Assembly: GCF_023150065.1 (NCBI RefSeq)
Contig: NZ_JAKLLN010000006.1
Span: 124,001-188,000 of the forward strand
Direction: 5' to 3'
DNA: 64,000 nt
Origin: Zoogloea sp.
GTDB taxonomy: Bacteria > Pseudomonadota > Gammaproteobacteria > Burkholderiales > Rhodocyclaceae
The notes beneath the pieces are model-generated. The model was given only the letters and a program-made list of their open reading frames with translations. It did not search any database and was not told the origin of the DNA. Every line of letters starts with the position of its first letter. Position 1 is the first letter of the stretch. A program made the position numbers and the translations under genes. Positions 9,149 to 17,823 of the stretch are shown here, one piece after another.

Positions 9149-10120
9149 ATGGTCACCCAATGGCGTTTCCCGTTTCTCTCCAGGGGCGCGGGGGGCGTGC
9201 TGCTCCGGGGGGTACGCATGCCCTTCATCCTGGCGTCCCTGTGGTGTTCGGTGGCCTGGGCCGGTGGCGAGTTGCCACCCGCCGGCAAGAAGTCCGGCGC
9301 GGGCCGCAAGCCCGGCCTCAGCATCCAGGTGCACGGGGGCGGCTGGGGGCGGGTGTCCCGGGACGATATCGAGAGCGTCCTGCAGGCCACCGCCGAAACT
9401 CTGTTGTCGCGCCTGCCCGGGCGTCCGAGCGTCCCCATCGTGGTCACCCATACCGAGGGGCCGCCCGTTGCGCTGTATGGCCGGGGCGCCCAGGGCGAGT
9501 TCCGGATCCGCCTGCATGCCCGGGGTGAGAACTGGCACCTGTATGCCTACGAGTTTGCCCACGAACTTTGCCACCTGCTGTCGAACCACGATGCCCACGT
9601 GGAGGCCGGGGGGGAGGGGGCGCACGCCAATCAGTGGTTCGAGGAGGCGCTCTGCGAGACTGCCTCCCTGTATGTGCTGAAGCATCTGGCGGCGGAATGG
9701 GAGGCGGCTCCGGCGGGATCGCGCTGGGCGGAGGAGGGCCCTGTGCTGCGCCGTTTCTTCGATCTCCTGATTGCCGAGGGGCACCGCCGGCTGCCCGCCG
9801 ACACGCCCCTGGCCCAGTGGCTGCAGGAGAACGAGGCCGCCCTGCGCAGTGACCCCTACCTGCGCCAGAAGAACGAACTGGTCGCCACCCTGATGCTGCC
9901 CTTGTTCGAAGAGGACGGGGGACGCTGGGAGGCGCTGGGCTACCTCAATCTGGCGCCGGAGGATGCCCGTGCCGGCTTGCGGCGCTACCTGGCCCACTGG
10001 TATCGCCACGCGCCGCTGCAGCATCGTGCCCTGGTAGGGCAGGTGCTCGCCCTTGTGGGCGTGGACGGCGTGATGCCTGCCCTGCCGGCCGCCGACGGGC
10101 TGCTGGCCAGGGCCCGTTGA
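9149..10120 (+). CDS. Exported HExxH zinc metallopeptidase-like protein
   Basis: 323 residues from ATG 9149, chosen because CAGGGAGG lies 7 bases upstream; the upstream in-frame ATG at 9086 lacks a ribosome site. An N-terminal hydrophobic stretch (MPFILASLWCSVAWA-GG) serves as a signal peptide. The motif HELCH in EFAHELCHLLSNHDAH is the HExxH zinc site, and WFEEALCETASLY ~25 residues later supplies a plausible third glutamate ligand, the gluzincin arrangement. I cannot assign it to a named peptidase family. It stands alone, with a long untranslated region before the next small gene. Substrate is unknown; a periplasmic or cell-envelope protein is likely. Confidence 0.7.
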   Translation: MVTQWRFPFLSRGAGGVLLRGVRMPFILASLWCSVAWAGGELPPAGKKSGAGRKPGLSIQVHGGGWGRVSRDDIESVLQATAETLLSRLPGRPSVPIVVTHTEGPPVALYGRGAQGEFRIRLHARGENWHLYAYEFAHELCHLLSNHDAHVEAGGEGAHANQWFEEALCETASLYVLKHLAAEWEAAPAGSRWAEEGPVLRRFFDLLIAEGHRRLPADTPLAQWLQENEAALRSDPYLRQKNELVATLMLPLFEEDGGRWEALGYLNLAPEDARAGLRRYLAHWYRHAPLQHRALVGQVLALVGVDGVMPALPAADGLLARAR

Positions 10121-10136
10121 GGGCATCCTGAACCAT

Positions 10137-10257
10137 CACTTTCGTCTTATCCGAGTAATTCTGTCGACTAAGATGAAGGTGTCTATCCGGTCCTCCCGGA
10201 CCTCGAAACAGGCTCGCCCGGGCCGGTGACATGGCAGTCAGACCCCCGCAACGGGGG
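10137..10257 (+). other. Structured leader upstream of the small exported protein
   Basis: The 187-base gap 10121-10307 holds several inverted repeats: CACTTTCGTCTTA / TAAGATGAAGGTG (10137-10149 with 10169-10181, two mismatches), GGTCC-TCCC-GGACC (10189-10202), a palindromic GCCCGGGC (10215-10222) and CCCCCG-CAA-CGGGGG (10243-10257). None is followed by a T-run, so they are not simple terminators. The arrangement could be a structured 5' leader or an operator plus leader; I could not match it to a known riboswitch class. Confidence 0.35.
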
Positions 10258-10307
10258 CTGGTTGATTAATGCAGAAACAGGGAGGAATTTCGCCGAAGGA
10301 AGACAAA

Positions 10308-10631
10308 ATGAAGACACGTCTCGCCATGAAGGTCTGTGCCGGCCTGATCCTCGGAAGTGTTCTGAGCGCCGTTCCGGTCGCCAGTGCCGAATACACCATG
10401 TATGACGACATCAAGGCCCTGCATCAACGGGGCATGTCGTCCGGTGACATGTATGACGCCATGGAGCCCACCGCTGCCGGACCCCAGGGGCCGGTCCGCA
10501 CCGACATGATGAAGTACGACGACCGTTACAGCACCACGCGCAGTGCCGGCTATCGGGAGGGGGCCCCGTACTCCCAGTGGGATGAGCTCAAGAACTACCT
10601 GGGGCCGATCGGTGGTGAAGGCACCAACTGA
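10308..10631 (+). CDS. Small exported protein of unknown function
   Basis: 107 residues from ATG 10308, preceded by GAAGGAAG at good spacing; an upstream in-frame ATG (10269) would add 13 residues ahead of the signal peptide and is unlikely. The N-terminus MKTRLAMKVCAGLILGSVLS ends in a cleavage site near VASA-EYT. The mature ~80 residues are polar and rich in Tyr, Met and Asp (MYDDIKALHQRGMSSGDMYD), with no recognisable domain, no cysteine pair and no membrane segment. The long structured leader suggests regulated expression. The gene converges on the OmpA-lipoprotein gene across a hairpin. Confidence 0.65.
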   Translation: MKTRLAMKVCAGLILGSVLSAVPVASAEYTMYDDIKALHQRGMSSGDMYDAMEPTAAGPQGPVRTDMMKYDDRYSTTRSAGYREGAPYSQWDELKNYLGPIGGEGTN

Positions 10632-10664
10632 TCCATGGGATGCGCGGCTGCCCCGGCTGCAGAA

Positions 10665-10688
10665 GCCGTTCAGCATCGGCTGAACGGC
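10665..10688. terminator. Bidirectional hairpin between convergent genes
   Basis: A perfect 10-bp stem (GCCGTTCAGC / GCTGAACGGC) with an ATCG loop, enclosed in a second imperfect stem (GCTGCCC at 10647 with GGGCAGC at 10694). It separates the small exported protein from the converging OmpA-type gene. There is no long T-run, so efficiency is uncertain. Confidence 0.55.
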
Positions 10689-10716
10689 CACCCGGGCAGC
10701 TGTGCCGCTGCTGCGT

Positions 10717-11916
10717 TCAGGGGGGGCAGCTGGAGAGCTTGAACTCCACCCGGCGATCCAGGGCATCCCTTGCATCGTCGCTGCCGGTGCCGACAAGGGC
10801 CTGACGGAAGCCCTGGCCCGAGGCGCGGGTGCGGGCGCCCAGCTCCGGGGCCTCCGCTTCAAGGCGCTGCTTGATGAACTGGGCGCGCTGCTGGGACAGA
10901 CGGTCGTTGGTCTGTTCCGAGCCGGTCTTGCTGGTGTGGCCGATGATGTTCATGCACACCTTGGCTGCCGCACTCTGGCGGGCGATCTGCCGGAGCCAGA
11001 AAGTGTAGGGGCCGCTGATCTTGGCGTCCTGCCAGAACTCCGTCGAGCCCGGGCGGAACAGGAATTTGACCCCCAGGTTGTTGTTGGCGAGTCCCGAGGA
11101 GACGATCTTTCCGAATGCGGACTCCGCCTCTCCATTGCGCCCCAGCTTGAGATTGGACAGGTAGATGCCGGTGTGGACACGCAGCTGGTCCCCACCCGGC
11201 GAGGCCAGGGAGCGCTCGTACAGGCGGAGGGCGTCGGCGTAGTTCTGATCGTTGTAGGCACCCAGGGCTTCTTCGATCAGGGCGGCGGTGACGATCTTTT
11301 CGAGGTAGGCCGGATCGGCGGCCTGACCGGGCGGGGTTTCTGCCGTCTTCACGTAGCCATCGATGGTGCGGTCGCGGATGATCACCGGGCTGTCCTGGTA
11401 GAAGGGAGTCGGCTTGGTGTCGAGGCCGTCGTCACGGGTCAGCGAGTTGGCCTGGGCGACGACTTTGCCGGTTCTAAGGTCGGTCAGGGCCAGCGCAAGG
11501 CGCAGCCGCTTCGGCGGGGCGCCGGCGGCGTTGTCGCGGGTGAGGGTGCCCGTGAGGATCAGGTTGGTCTTGCCCATGCTGCTGCTCTGGAAGGGCAGCA
11601 CATCGAACTGGGGATAGGCCGCCTTGATCTTCTCGGTGATGCTCTTCTCGATGCTGCGGGTGACGGCGGTCTGCTGGCCCGTGCGGCCGTCCAGCAGCGG
11701 ATCGATGGCAATCGTGCGGCGGGCCAGCTTGCTCTCCACCTTGGACAGCAGATCACCCTGGGTCTGCTTGAAGAGGTCTTCGGTTGCCTGGGCGACTGCC
11801 TGCTCAAACGGCAGCTCCTTGGTGGTGGTGGCCTGGGGCGGGGTGGCGCAGGCCACAAGCAGGGCGCAGGCGGCGATACCGAGCCGGGTCCGCAGCCATG
11901 AAGGGATCGATCTCAT
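10717..11916 (-). CDS. OmpA-family lipoprotein
   Basis: 399 residues from ATG 11916, which overlaps the kinase stop as ATGA (an ATG six bases upstream is also possible). The signal peptide ends in a lipobox, ALLVAC, so the protein should be a lipoprotein. The middle region (~30-250) resembles an envelope protein with a tetratricopeptide-like stretch (EEALGAYNDQNYADALRLYE). The C-terminal ~110 residues are an OmpA peptidoglycan-binding domain: IIGHTSKTGSEQTNDRLSQQ, then RASGQGFRQALVGTG and DRRVEFKL. It probably anchors to outer membrane and cell wall. Coupling to a membrane Ser/Thr kinase suggests it is a sensor partner or a substrate of that kinase; this is inference. Confidence 0.82.
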   Translation of the reverse strand: MRSIPSWLRTRLGIAACALLVACATPPQATTTKELPFEQAVAQATEDLFKQTQGDLLSKVESKLARRTIAIDPLLDGRTGQQTAVTRSIEKSITEKIKAAYPQFDVLPFQSSSMGKTNLILTGTLTRDNAAGAPPKRLRLALALTDLRTGKVVAQANSLTRDDGLDTKPTPFYQDSPVIIRDRTIDGYVKTAETPPGQAADPAYLEKIVTAALIEEALGAYNDQNYADALRLYERSLASPGGDQLRVHTGIYLSNLKLGRNGEAESAFGKIVSSGLANNNLGVKFLFRPGSTEFWQDAKISGPYTFWLRQIARQSAAAKVCMNIIGHTSKTGSEQTNDRLSQQRAQFIKQRLEAEAPELGARTRASGQGFRQALVGTGSDDARDALDRRVEFKLSSCPP

Positions 11917-13790
11917 CGGCATTCTCTTTTCATCGTGTTGTCATCTTCCGGGGACAGGGTTTCGCCCAGGGTGATCCGGTGGAGAAGATCGGAGCAACGG
12001 GACGACTTGCGGGCAGCCTGCGGTTTGGGCGTGCGGTCGACTTCTGGCGCGGCTCCCCTTTCGTCCGCGGACGATGTCGGGGTCCGCCCTGCGGGCTTCT
12101 GGGGCTCGGTTGCCGGTGGGCGGGCCGTCGCCGGCGGTTTTGCCGGGGGCGCCTTCTCGGACGGTTTGTCGGCTGACTTTTCAGGCGCCTTGCCGGTCGC
12201 CTTTTCGGCCGCTTTCTCCACGGGCTTCGTGCTGGCCGTAGGGGGAGCGGGTTCGCTCTTCGCCGGAACGGCCTCGGTCGGAGGCGTCCTGGGCGGCTCC
12301 GCCGTGGCGGGGGCGAGCGGAGGGGGTTGAACCGTCGGTGTTGCCGGGGCGGGCGCTGGCTGTGGCGCAGGGGCTTGTGGGGGTGTCTGCACCGGGGCCG
12401 GGGGCTGCGCTGCAGGGGCGGACGGGGCTGCGGGTGAGGGACGGTCGCCGCTCCTGCTCAGGTAAGCGGCGGCAGCGGCGATCAGCGCAAGAATGACAAG
12501 CCCCGCGACGATGAGGCCACGGTGGCTGCCCTGCGCTGCCTGGGGGGGCGCCGCGTCGACGGTTGCTGCGGGTTCAGGAGCCGGGGAGCGTGAGGCAGGC
12601 GCAGGGGTCGGTGCAGTGGCCGGCGCGGCCACCTGGGGCGGTGGGGCTACGGAAACTGCCGGGGTCTCGGCGGGAGGCGAGTGGGTCGTCGCGGCTCGGG
12701 AGACATTGTCGAGCTGCACCGTGCGTTCCGGGTCCAGTGCCGTTCGCGGGCCGCCGGGCCTGGGTTCGTTCGAATGCGCGGCCGTCGTGCTGCGGGGCGG
12801 AATCCCGAGCAGGAGACGCATCTCGGCCACCGATTGGGGGCGCTGGTCGGGGAGCACTGCGAGCGCCGCGTCGAAGGCGAGCAGAAACCGCTCGCTGTAA
12901 CGCCCTGCCGCCGTCGTGGCCAGCGGCTGCAGCGGATCGGAAATCATCCGCGTGACCGAGGTGGGCGGGGGCTTGCCGTGGATCGCGAAATGCACCACGG
13001 ATGCCAGCGCATACAGATCGGTCCACGCACCCTGGCGCATCTGCGCCACGTCGGCGTACTGCTCGATGGGGGCGTAGCCCGGCTTGAGGATGACCGTCAG
13101 GGCCTGGGCAGACTCGCTCAGCACCCGGCGGGCGGCGCCAAAATCCAGGAGCACGGGCTGATGGCTGCCCAGGACGATGATGTTGTCCGGCGCAATGTCG
13201 CGGTGAAAACACTGGGCGTCGTGGAGGATCTCGAGGGCATCCAGCAGGGGGCGGACGATCTCCATCAGCCAGGCTTCGTCGGGGGGCACGTCCTGTTCCT
13301 GCAGGATCTGGCGCAGGGAGGGGCCGTCGTAGAAGGGCATCGCCATGTAGGCGGTGCCGTTTCCTTCCCAGAAACGGAACACCTTGACCATCGACGGGTG
13401 ATCGAAGCGGGCCAGCAGCCGGGCTTCGTTGATGAAACTGAAGAGGCCCTTCTGGAAGGCCTCGGCCGTCCTGTCGGAGGTGGGGTGGATGGTTGCTCCG
13501 TCCGCCGCCCTGCTGGCCAGGGAGGCCGGCATGTATTCCTTGATGGCGACCTTGCGCTGAAGGATGTGGTCGTAGGCGAGATAGACGATTCCGAACCCGC
13601 CCTCACCGATGAGGTCGGTGATTTCGAACTCGCCGAGGCCGGTGCCCGGGGGCAGGACGTTGTCCCGCGCCTTGCTCCCATGATGCATCTGCCCCATTCC
13701 GCTCACGACACTGGTGGATGGCATGAGCGACAAGCCCCTGGTGGGCTTGCTCGAGTCACCTTTACCGGTCTGGGGGGAGCTCATCGTCAT
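11913..13790 (-). CDS. Membrane-anchored Ser/Thr protein kinase (PknB type)
   Basis: 625 residues. A complete eukaryotic-type kinase domain spans ~50-310: glycine loop IGEGGFGIVYLA, catalytic lysine in VAIKEYMP, HRDIAPDN catalytic loop and LDFGAAR magnesium loop. After a proline/alanine-rich linker a single membrane helix (GLIVAGLVILALIAAAAAYL) leads to an outer part that is almost all Pro/Ala/Lys/Glu repeats of low complexity, ending in a short conserved-looking tail (RCSDLLHRITLGETLS). The outer part is more likely a spacer across the periplasm than a PASTA sensor, which is absent. The gene is followed with overlap by an OmpA lipoprotein gene, so the two may form one envelope signalling unit. 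Upstream, the gene diverges from the CoA ligase operon. Confidence 0.9.
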   Translation of the reverse strand: MTMSSPQTGKGDSSKPTRGLSLMPSTSVVSGMGQMHHGSKARDNVLPPGTGLGEFEITDLIGEGGFGIVYLAYDHILQRKVAIKEYMPASLASRAADGATIHPTSDRTAEAFQKGLFSFINEARLLARFDHPSMVKVFRFWEGNGTAYMAMPFYDGPSLRQILQEQDVPPDEAWLMEIVRPLLDALEILHDAQCFHRDIAPDNIIVLGSHQPVLLDFGAARRVLSESAQALTVILKPGYAPIEQYADVAQMRQGAWTDLYALASVVHFAIHGKPPPTSVTRMISDPLQPLATTAAGRYSERFLLAFDAALAVLPDQRPQSVAEMRLLLGIPPRSTTAAHSNEPRPGGPRTALDPERTVQLDNVSRAATTHSPPAETPAVSVAPPPQVAAPATAPTPAPASRSPAPEPAATVDAAPPQAAQGSHRGLIVAGLVILALIAAAAAYLSRSGDRPSPAAPSAPAAQPPAPVQTPPQAPAPQPAPAPATPTVQPPPLAPATAEPPRTPPTEAVPAKSEPAPPTASTKPVEKAAEKATGKAPEKSADKPSEKAPPAKPPATARPPATEPQKPAGRTPTSSADERGAAPEVDRTPKPQAARKSSRCSDLLHRITLGETLSPEDDNTMKRECR

Positions 13791-14087
13791 TCACGGCGGA
13801 TCATGGAAAGAGCATCGCTGCTCGCGGCGCGACCCATAACGAAGCACTGGGCCGCATTTTGTATCAAATTCCTCGCACCGTCACCGTTCCACGGAGAAAT
13901 GGCTGCGTGATGGGTCACGGTGCGGCCCTTTCACAATTCCGTACATTTGAAAAACAGTTGAGCAAACTTGGTTTGCAAAACTGGCCGTCAGCAAAAAAGA
14001 CAATCCGTCGCCATTGTCGGGCCCTTGTGAGGGACGGGCAGTGCAGCGGCGGGGACGAGACCGAGACAAACCGGAGGAGGATGGGGT
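13791..14087. promoter_or_regulatory. Divergent intergenic region with a small palindrome
   Basis: This 297-base gap separates the kinase gene and the acyl-CoA synthetase operon and must hold both promoters. Its middle (13925-14000) is distinctly AT-richer than its flanks and contains GCAAAC-TTG-GTTTGC at 13962-13976, a perfect 6-bp inverted repeat that could bind a dimeric repressor such as a TetR-type regulator. No regulator gene is adjacent. Confidence 0.4.
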
Positions 14088-16061
14088 ATGTCCAATACCC
14101 GAGCGACAGCCGCAGATTCTGCGAGCCTGGATACTTTTCCGCGCCTGCTGATGCACCACGCACAGCAGCGGCCCAACCGGCCGGCGATGCGCGAGAAGGA
14201 ATACGGGATCTGGCAGACCTACACCTGGGCCGAAGTGGCCGAGCGGGTGAGGTCGATTGCCAGCGGCCTGGCAGAGCTGGGCTTCAAGCGCGGCGACCGC
14301 CTGGCGGTGGTGGGAGACAACCGGCCGCGCCTGTACTGGTCGGTGGCGGCGGCCCAGTGTCTGGGCGGCATCCCGGTGATGATGTACCAGGATGCGGTGG
14401 CCCAGGAGATGGCCTACGTGATGCAGGACGCGGAGATCCGCTTCGCCTGCGTGGAAGACCAGGAACAGGTGGACAAGATGCTCGAGATCAAGGGCGACCT
14501 GCCCCTGCTCGAGCACGTGATCTACGACGACCCCCGCGGTCTGCGTCACTACAACCAGCGCTTCCTGCACGGCCTGGATGAAGTCCTGGAGATGGGGCGC
14601 ATCCACCACCAGAACCACCCCGACTTCCTGGGCAACGAGATCGACAAGGGCAGCCCCGAGGACGTCTCGGTGATGCTCTATACCTCCGGCACCACCGGCA
14701 AGCCCAAGGGCGTCTGTCAGAGTCACTCCGCCTTCATCGCCGCGGCGCAGGGCGGCTGCAGCTTCGACAAGCTCACCGATCAGGACGACATCCTGTCCTA
14801 CCTGCCGATGGCCTGGGTGGGCGACCACCTGTTCTCGTATGCCCAGGCCCTGGTGGCCGGCTTCACCATCAACTGCCCGGAGTCCGGCGAAACGGTGATG
14901 GGCGACCTGCGCGAGATCGGCCCCACCTATTACTTCGCCCCGCCGCGGGTCTTCGAGAACCTGCTGACCCAGGTGATGATCCGCATGGAGGACGCCAGCA
15001 GCATCAAGCGCAGCGTGTTCCAGCACTTCATGGACGTGGCCAAGCGCTGCGGCGCGGACATCCTGGACGGCAAGCCGGTTTCTGCCGCCGACCGCCTGCA
15101 GTACGCCCTGGGCAACATCCTGGTGTACGGCCCGCTCAAGAACGTGCTGGGCATGAGCCGCATCCGCGTGGCCTACACCGCCGGTGCGGCCATCGGCCCC
15201 GACCTGTTCCGCTTCTACCGCTCCATCGGCATCAACCTCAAGCAGCTCTACGGCCAGACCGAAACCTGCGCCTATGTCTGCCTGCAGCCCGATGGCCAGA
15301 TCAAGCTCGACTCGGTGGGCACCCCGGCGCCCAACGTGGAGGTCAAGCTGGCTGACAACGGCGAGATCCTGGTCAAGGGCCCGATGCTGCTGAAGGCCTA
15401 CTACAAGCGCCCCGACGCCACCGCCGAGTCCATCAACGCCGAGGGCTACTTCATGACCGGCGACGCGGGCTTCTTCGACGAGGACGGTCACCTGAAGATC
15501 ATCGATCGGGCCAAGGATGTGGGCAAGCTCACCGGGGGCGGCATGTTTGCCCCCAACTACATCGAGAACAAGCTCAAGTTCTTCCAGCACATCAAGGAAG
15601 TGGTGTGCTTTGGCAACAAGCGTGATTTCGTCACCGCCTTCGTCAATATCGACCTGGAAGCGGTGGGCAACTGGGCCGAGCGCAAGGGCATGGCCTACGC
15701 CGGCTACACCGATCTGGCCAGCCAGCCCCAGGTGTACGAGCTGATCCGCGAGTGCGTCGAGCAGGTCAATGCCGATCTGGCCAGCGACCCGAACATGAGC
15801 GAGTCCCAGATCAAGCGCTTTCTGGTGCTGCACAAGGAACTCGACGCCGATGACGGCGAGCTGACCCGCACCCGCAAGGTGCGCCGCAACTTCGTGGCCG
15901 AGAAGTACGAGGTGCTGATCGACGCTTTTTACGCCGGCCGCAAGGAGCAGTTCATCGAAACCCAGGTGACCTACGAGGATGGCCGCACCAACAAGGTGTC
16001 CGCCAACCTGCGCATCGAGGACGCCAAGACCTTCCCGCCCCAGGCGCGGAAGGCGGCCTGA
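14088..16061 (+). CDS. Long-chain-type acyl-CoA synthetase (AMP-forming)
   Basis: 657 residues. The AMP-binding P-loop motif LYTSGTTGKPKG lies at ~197-208, the YGQTETC motif near residue 386 and the hinge TGDAGFFDEDGHLKIIDRAKD near 465. Length and the insertion around the C-terminal domain fit FadD15-like long-chain acyl-CoA synthetases. GGAGGAGGAT lies just before the ATG. It is the first gene of an operon with a complete Liv-type ABC transporter, so it probably activates the imported carboxylic acid (aromatic, branched or fatty acid) to its CoA ester. A second ligase closes the operon at 21366. Confidence 0.88.
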   Translation: MSNTRATAADSASLDTFPRLLMHHAQQRPNRPAMREKEYGIWQTYTWAEVAERVRSIASGLAELGFKRGDRLAVVGDNRPRLYWSVAAAQCLGGIPVMMYQDAVAQEMAYVMQDAEIRFACVEDQEQVDKMLEIKGDLPLLEHVIYDDPRGLRHYNQRFLHGLDEVLEMGRIHHQNHPDFLGNEIDKGSPEDVSVMLYTSGTTGKPKGVCQSHSAFIAAAQGGCSFDKLTDQDDILSYLPMAWVGDHLFSYAQALVAGFTINCPESGETVMGDLREIGPTYYFAPPRVFENLLTQVMIRMEDASSIKRSVFQHFMDVAKRCGADILDGKPVSAADRLQYALGNILVYGPLKNVLGMSRIRVAYTAGAAIGPDLFRFYRSIGINLKQLYGQTETCAYVCLQPDGQIKLDSVGTPAPNVEVKLADNGEILVKGPMLLKAYYKRPDATAESINAEGYFMTGDAGFFDEDGHLKIIDRAKDVGKLTGGGMFAPNYIENKLKFFQHIKEVVCFGNKRDFVTAFVNIDLEAVGNWAERKGMAYAGYTDLASQPQVYELIRECVEQVNADLASDPNMSESQIKRFLVLHKELDADDGELTRTRKVRRNFVAEKYEVLIDAFYAGRKEQFIETQVTYEDGRTNKVSANLRIEDAKTFPPQARKAA

Positions 16062-16074
16062 GACGGAGACCGAC

Positions 16075-16857
16075 ATGGCCAGACAGATTGGCGACGTGAT
16101 CGTCGACCTCCAGAACATCTCCCTGCGCTTCGGCGGCGTGAAGGCGCTGACCGACATCAGCTTCAACGTGAAGGAGCACGAGATCCGCTCCATCATCGGC
16201 CCCAACGGCGCCGGCAAGAGCTCGATGCTCAACGTGATCAACGGCGTGTATCACCCCCAGGAAGGGCAGATCTTCTTCAAGGGGGCCCTGCGCAAAAAGA
16301 TGGAGCCCCACGAGGCCGCCGAGCAGGGCATCGCCCGTACCTTCCAGAACATCGCCTTGTTCAAGGGCATGACCGTGCTCGACAACATCATGACCGGGCG
16401 CAACCTCAAGATGAAGTGCAACTTCCTGCAGCACGCCCTCTACTGGGGTGCCGCGCAGAAGGAAGAGATTGCCCACCGCATCAAGGTCGAAGAAGTCATC
16501 GAGTTCCTCGAGATCCAGGACATCCGCAAGACCCCGGTGGGGCGCCTGCCCTACGGCCTGCAGAAGCGGGTAGAGCTGGCCCGGGCGCTCGCTGCCGAGC
16601 CCCACATCCTGCTGCTGGACGAGCCCATGGCCGGCATGAACGTGGAGGAGAAGCAGGACATGTGTCGCTTCATCCTCGACGTGAATGACCACTACGGCAC
16701 CACCATCGTCCTCATCGAGCACGACATGGGCGTGGTGATGGACATCTCCGACCGGGTCGTGGTGCTGGATTACGGCAAGAAGATCGGTGACGGCGTGCCG
16801 GAAGAAGTGAAGAACAACCCCGAGGTCATCAAGGCCTACCTGGGTACGTCGCATTAA
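16075..16857 (+). CDS. Liv-type ABC transporter ATP-binding protein (LivG-like)
   Basis: 260 residues from ATG 16075, 13 bases after the synthetase stop; the frame is open upstream, but that part is the shadow of the preceding gene. Walker A GPNGAGKSS, ABC signature region LPYGLQKRVELARAL and Walker B LLLDEPMAGM with the following His-loop IVLIEHDMGVV are all present. The signature has YGLQ instead of LSGGQ, as is common among LivG proteins. It pairs with LivF at 20480 as the heterodimeric motor of the importer. Confidence 0.9.
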   Translation: MARQIGDVIVDLQNISLRFGGVKALTDISFNVKEHEIRSIIGPNGAGKSSMLNVINGVYHPQEGQIFFKGALRKKMEPHEAAEQGIARTFQNIALFKGMTVLDNIMTGRNLKMKCNFLQHALYWGAAQKEEIAHRIKVEEVIEFLEIQDIRKTPVGRLPYGLQKRVELARALAAEPHILLLDEPMAGMNVEEKQDMCRFILDVNDHYGTTIVLIEHDMGVVMDISDRVVVLDYGKKIGDGVPEEVKNNPEVIKAYLGTSH

Positions 16858-16875
16858 GGCGGGGAGAAAAGACAA

Positions 16876-17802
16876 ATGCAATTCTTCATCGAGGTACTTG
16901 TCGGGGGGCTGCTGTCGGGCGTCATGTACGCCCTGGTCGCCCTGGGCTTCGTGCTCATCTACAAGGCGTCCGGCGTCTTCAACTTTGCCCAGGGGGCGAT
17001 GGTGTTCTTCGCCGCCCTGACCTTTGTCGGCTTCCAGGAGGTGCTGCCCGGCTGGCTGGGCCTCGAGGCCGACAGCAGCGCGGTGTTCTGGCTGGCCTTT
17101 CTGCTGGCCTTCGTTGCAATGATCGTGCTGGGCATCGCCACCGAACGCATCGTGCTGCGGCCCCTGGTCAATCAGCCCCACATCACCCTGTTCATGGCCA
17201 CCATCGGCCTCACCTACGTGGTCGAGGGCATCGCCCAGATGGTGTGGGGGGCCAACGTGCGCGGCCTGGATCTGGGCATCGTCGATGAGCCCATCGCCTG
17301 GCTGATGGACAACTACGAGATCGGCGTCTCCAAGTTCGACCTCTTTGCGGCCGGCGTCGCGGCGTCCCTGGTGGCCCTGCTGGCCATCCTCTTCCAATAC
17401 ACCAAGGTGGGCCGTGCCCTGCGCGCGGTGGCGGATGATCACCAGGCCGCCCTGTCCATCGGCATCCCGCTGCAGACCATCTGGCGGGTGGTGTGGGCCG
17501 TGGCGGGCTTCGTGGCCCTGGTGGCCGGGATGATCTGGGGTGCCCGCAACGGCGTGCAGTTCGCTCTCACCTTCACGGCCCTCAAGGCGCTGCCGGTGCT
17601 GATCCTGGGCGGCTTCACCTCGGTGCCTGGCGCGATCATCGGCGGCCTGATCATCGGCGCCTCCGAGAAGCTGGCCGAGGTGTACGTGGGCCCCTTCGTC
17701 GGCGGTGGCATCGAGGGCTGGTTCCCGTACATGCTGGCCCTGGCTTTCCTGCTGGTACGGCCGGAAGGGCTGTTCGGCGAGAAGCACATCGACCGCGTCT
17801 GA
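16876..17802 (+). CDS. Liv-type ABC transporter permease (LivH-like)
   Basis: 308 residues with about eight membrane helices. N-terminal GGLLSGVMYALVALGFVLIY and FNFAQGAMVFF are characteristic of LivH permeases, as is the cytoplasmic loop KVGRALRAVADDHQAALSIG, which contacts the ATPases. It starts 18 bases after livG with GGGGAG in front of the ATG. It forms the inner-membrane channel with the LivM-like protein encoded next. Confidence 0.9.
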   Translation: MQFFIEVLVGGLLSGVMYALVALGFVLIYKASGVFNFAQGAMVFFAALTFVGFQEVLPGWLGLEADSSAVFWLAFLLAFVAMIVLGIATERIVLRPLVNQPHITLFMATIGLTYVVEGIAQMVWGANVRGLDLGIVDEPIAWLMDNYEIGVSKFDLFAAGVAASLVALLAILFQYTKVGRALRAVADDHQAALSIGIPLQTIWRVVWAVAGFVALVAGMIWGARNGVQFALTFTALKALPVLILGGFTSVPGAIIGGLIIGASEKLAEVYVGPFVGGGIEGWFPYMLALAFLLVRPEGLFGEKHIDRV

Positions 17803-17823
17803 CAGAGACAAGGAGCAACAACA

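Noticed and set aside
10189..10307. Possible c-di-GMP (GEMM) or other known riboswitch
   Set aside because: The GEMM core and tetraloop-receptor arrangement could not be found; only simple stems are visible, so it is reported as an unclassified leader.
12060..12450. Repetitive Pro/Ala/Lys coding stretch as a possible recombination hot spot
   Set aside because: It is the low-complexity outer spacer of the kinase; repeat units are degenerate and the frame is intact.
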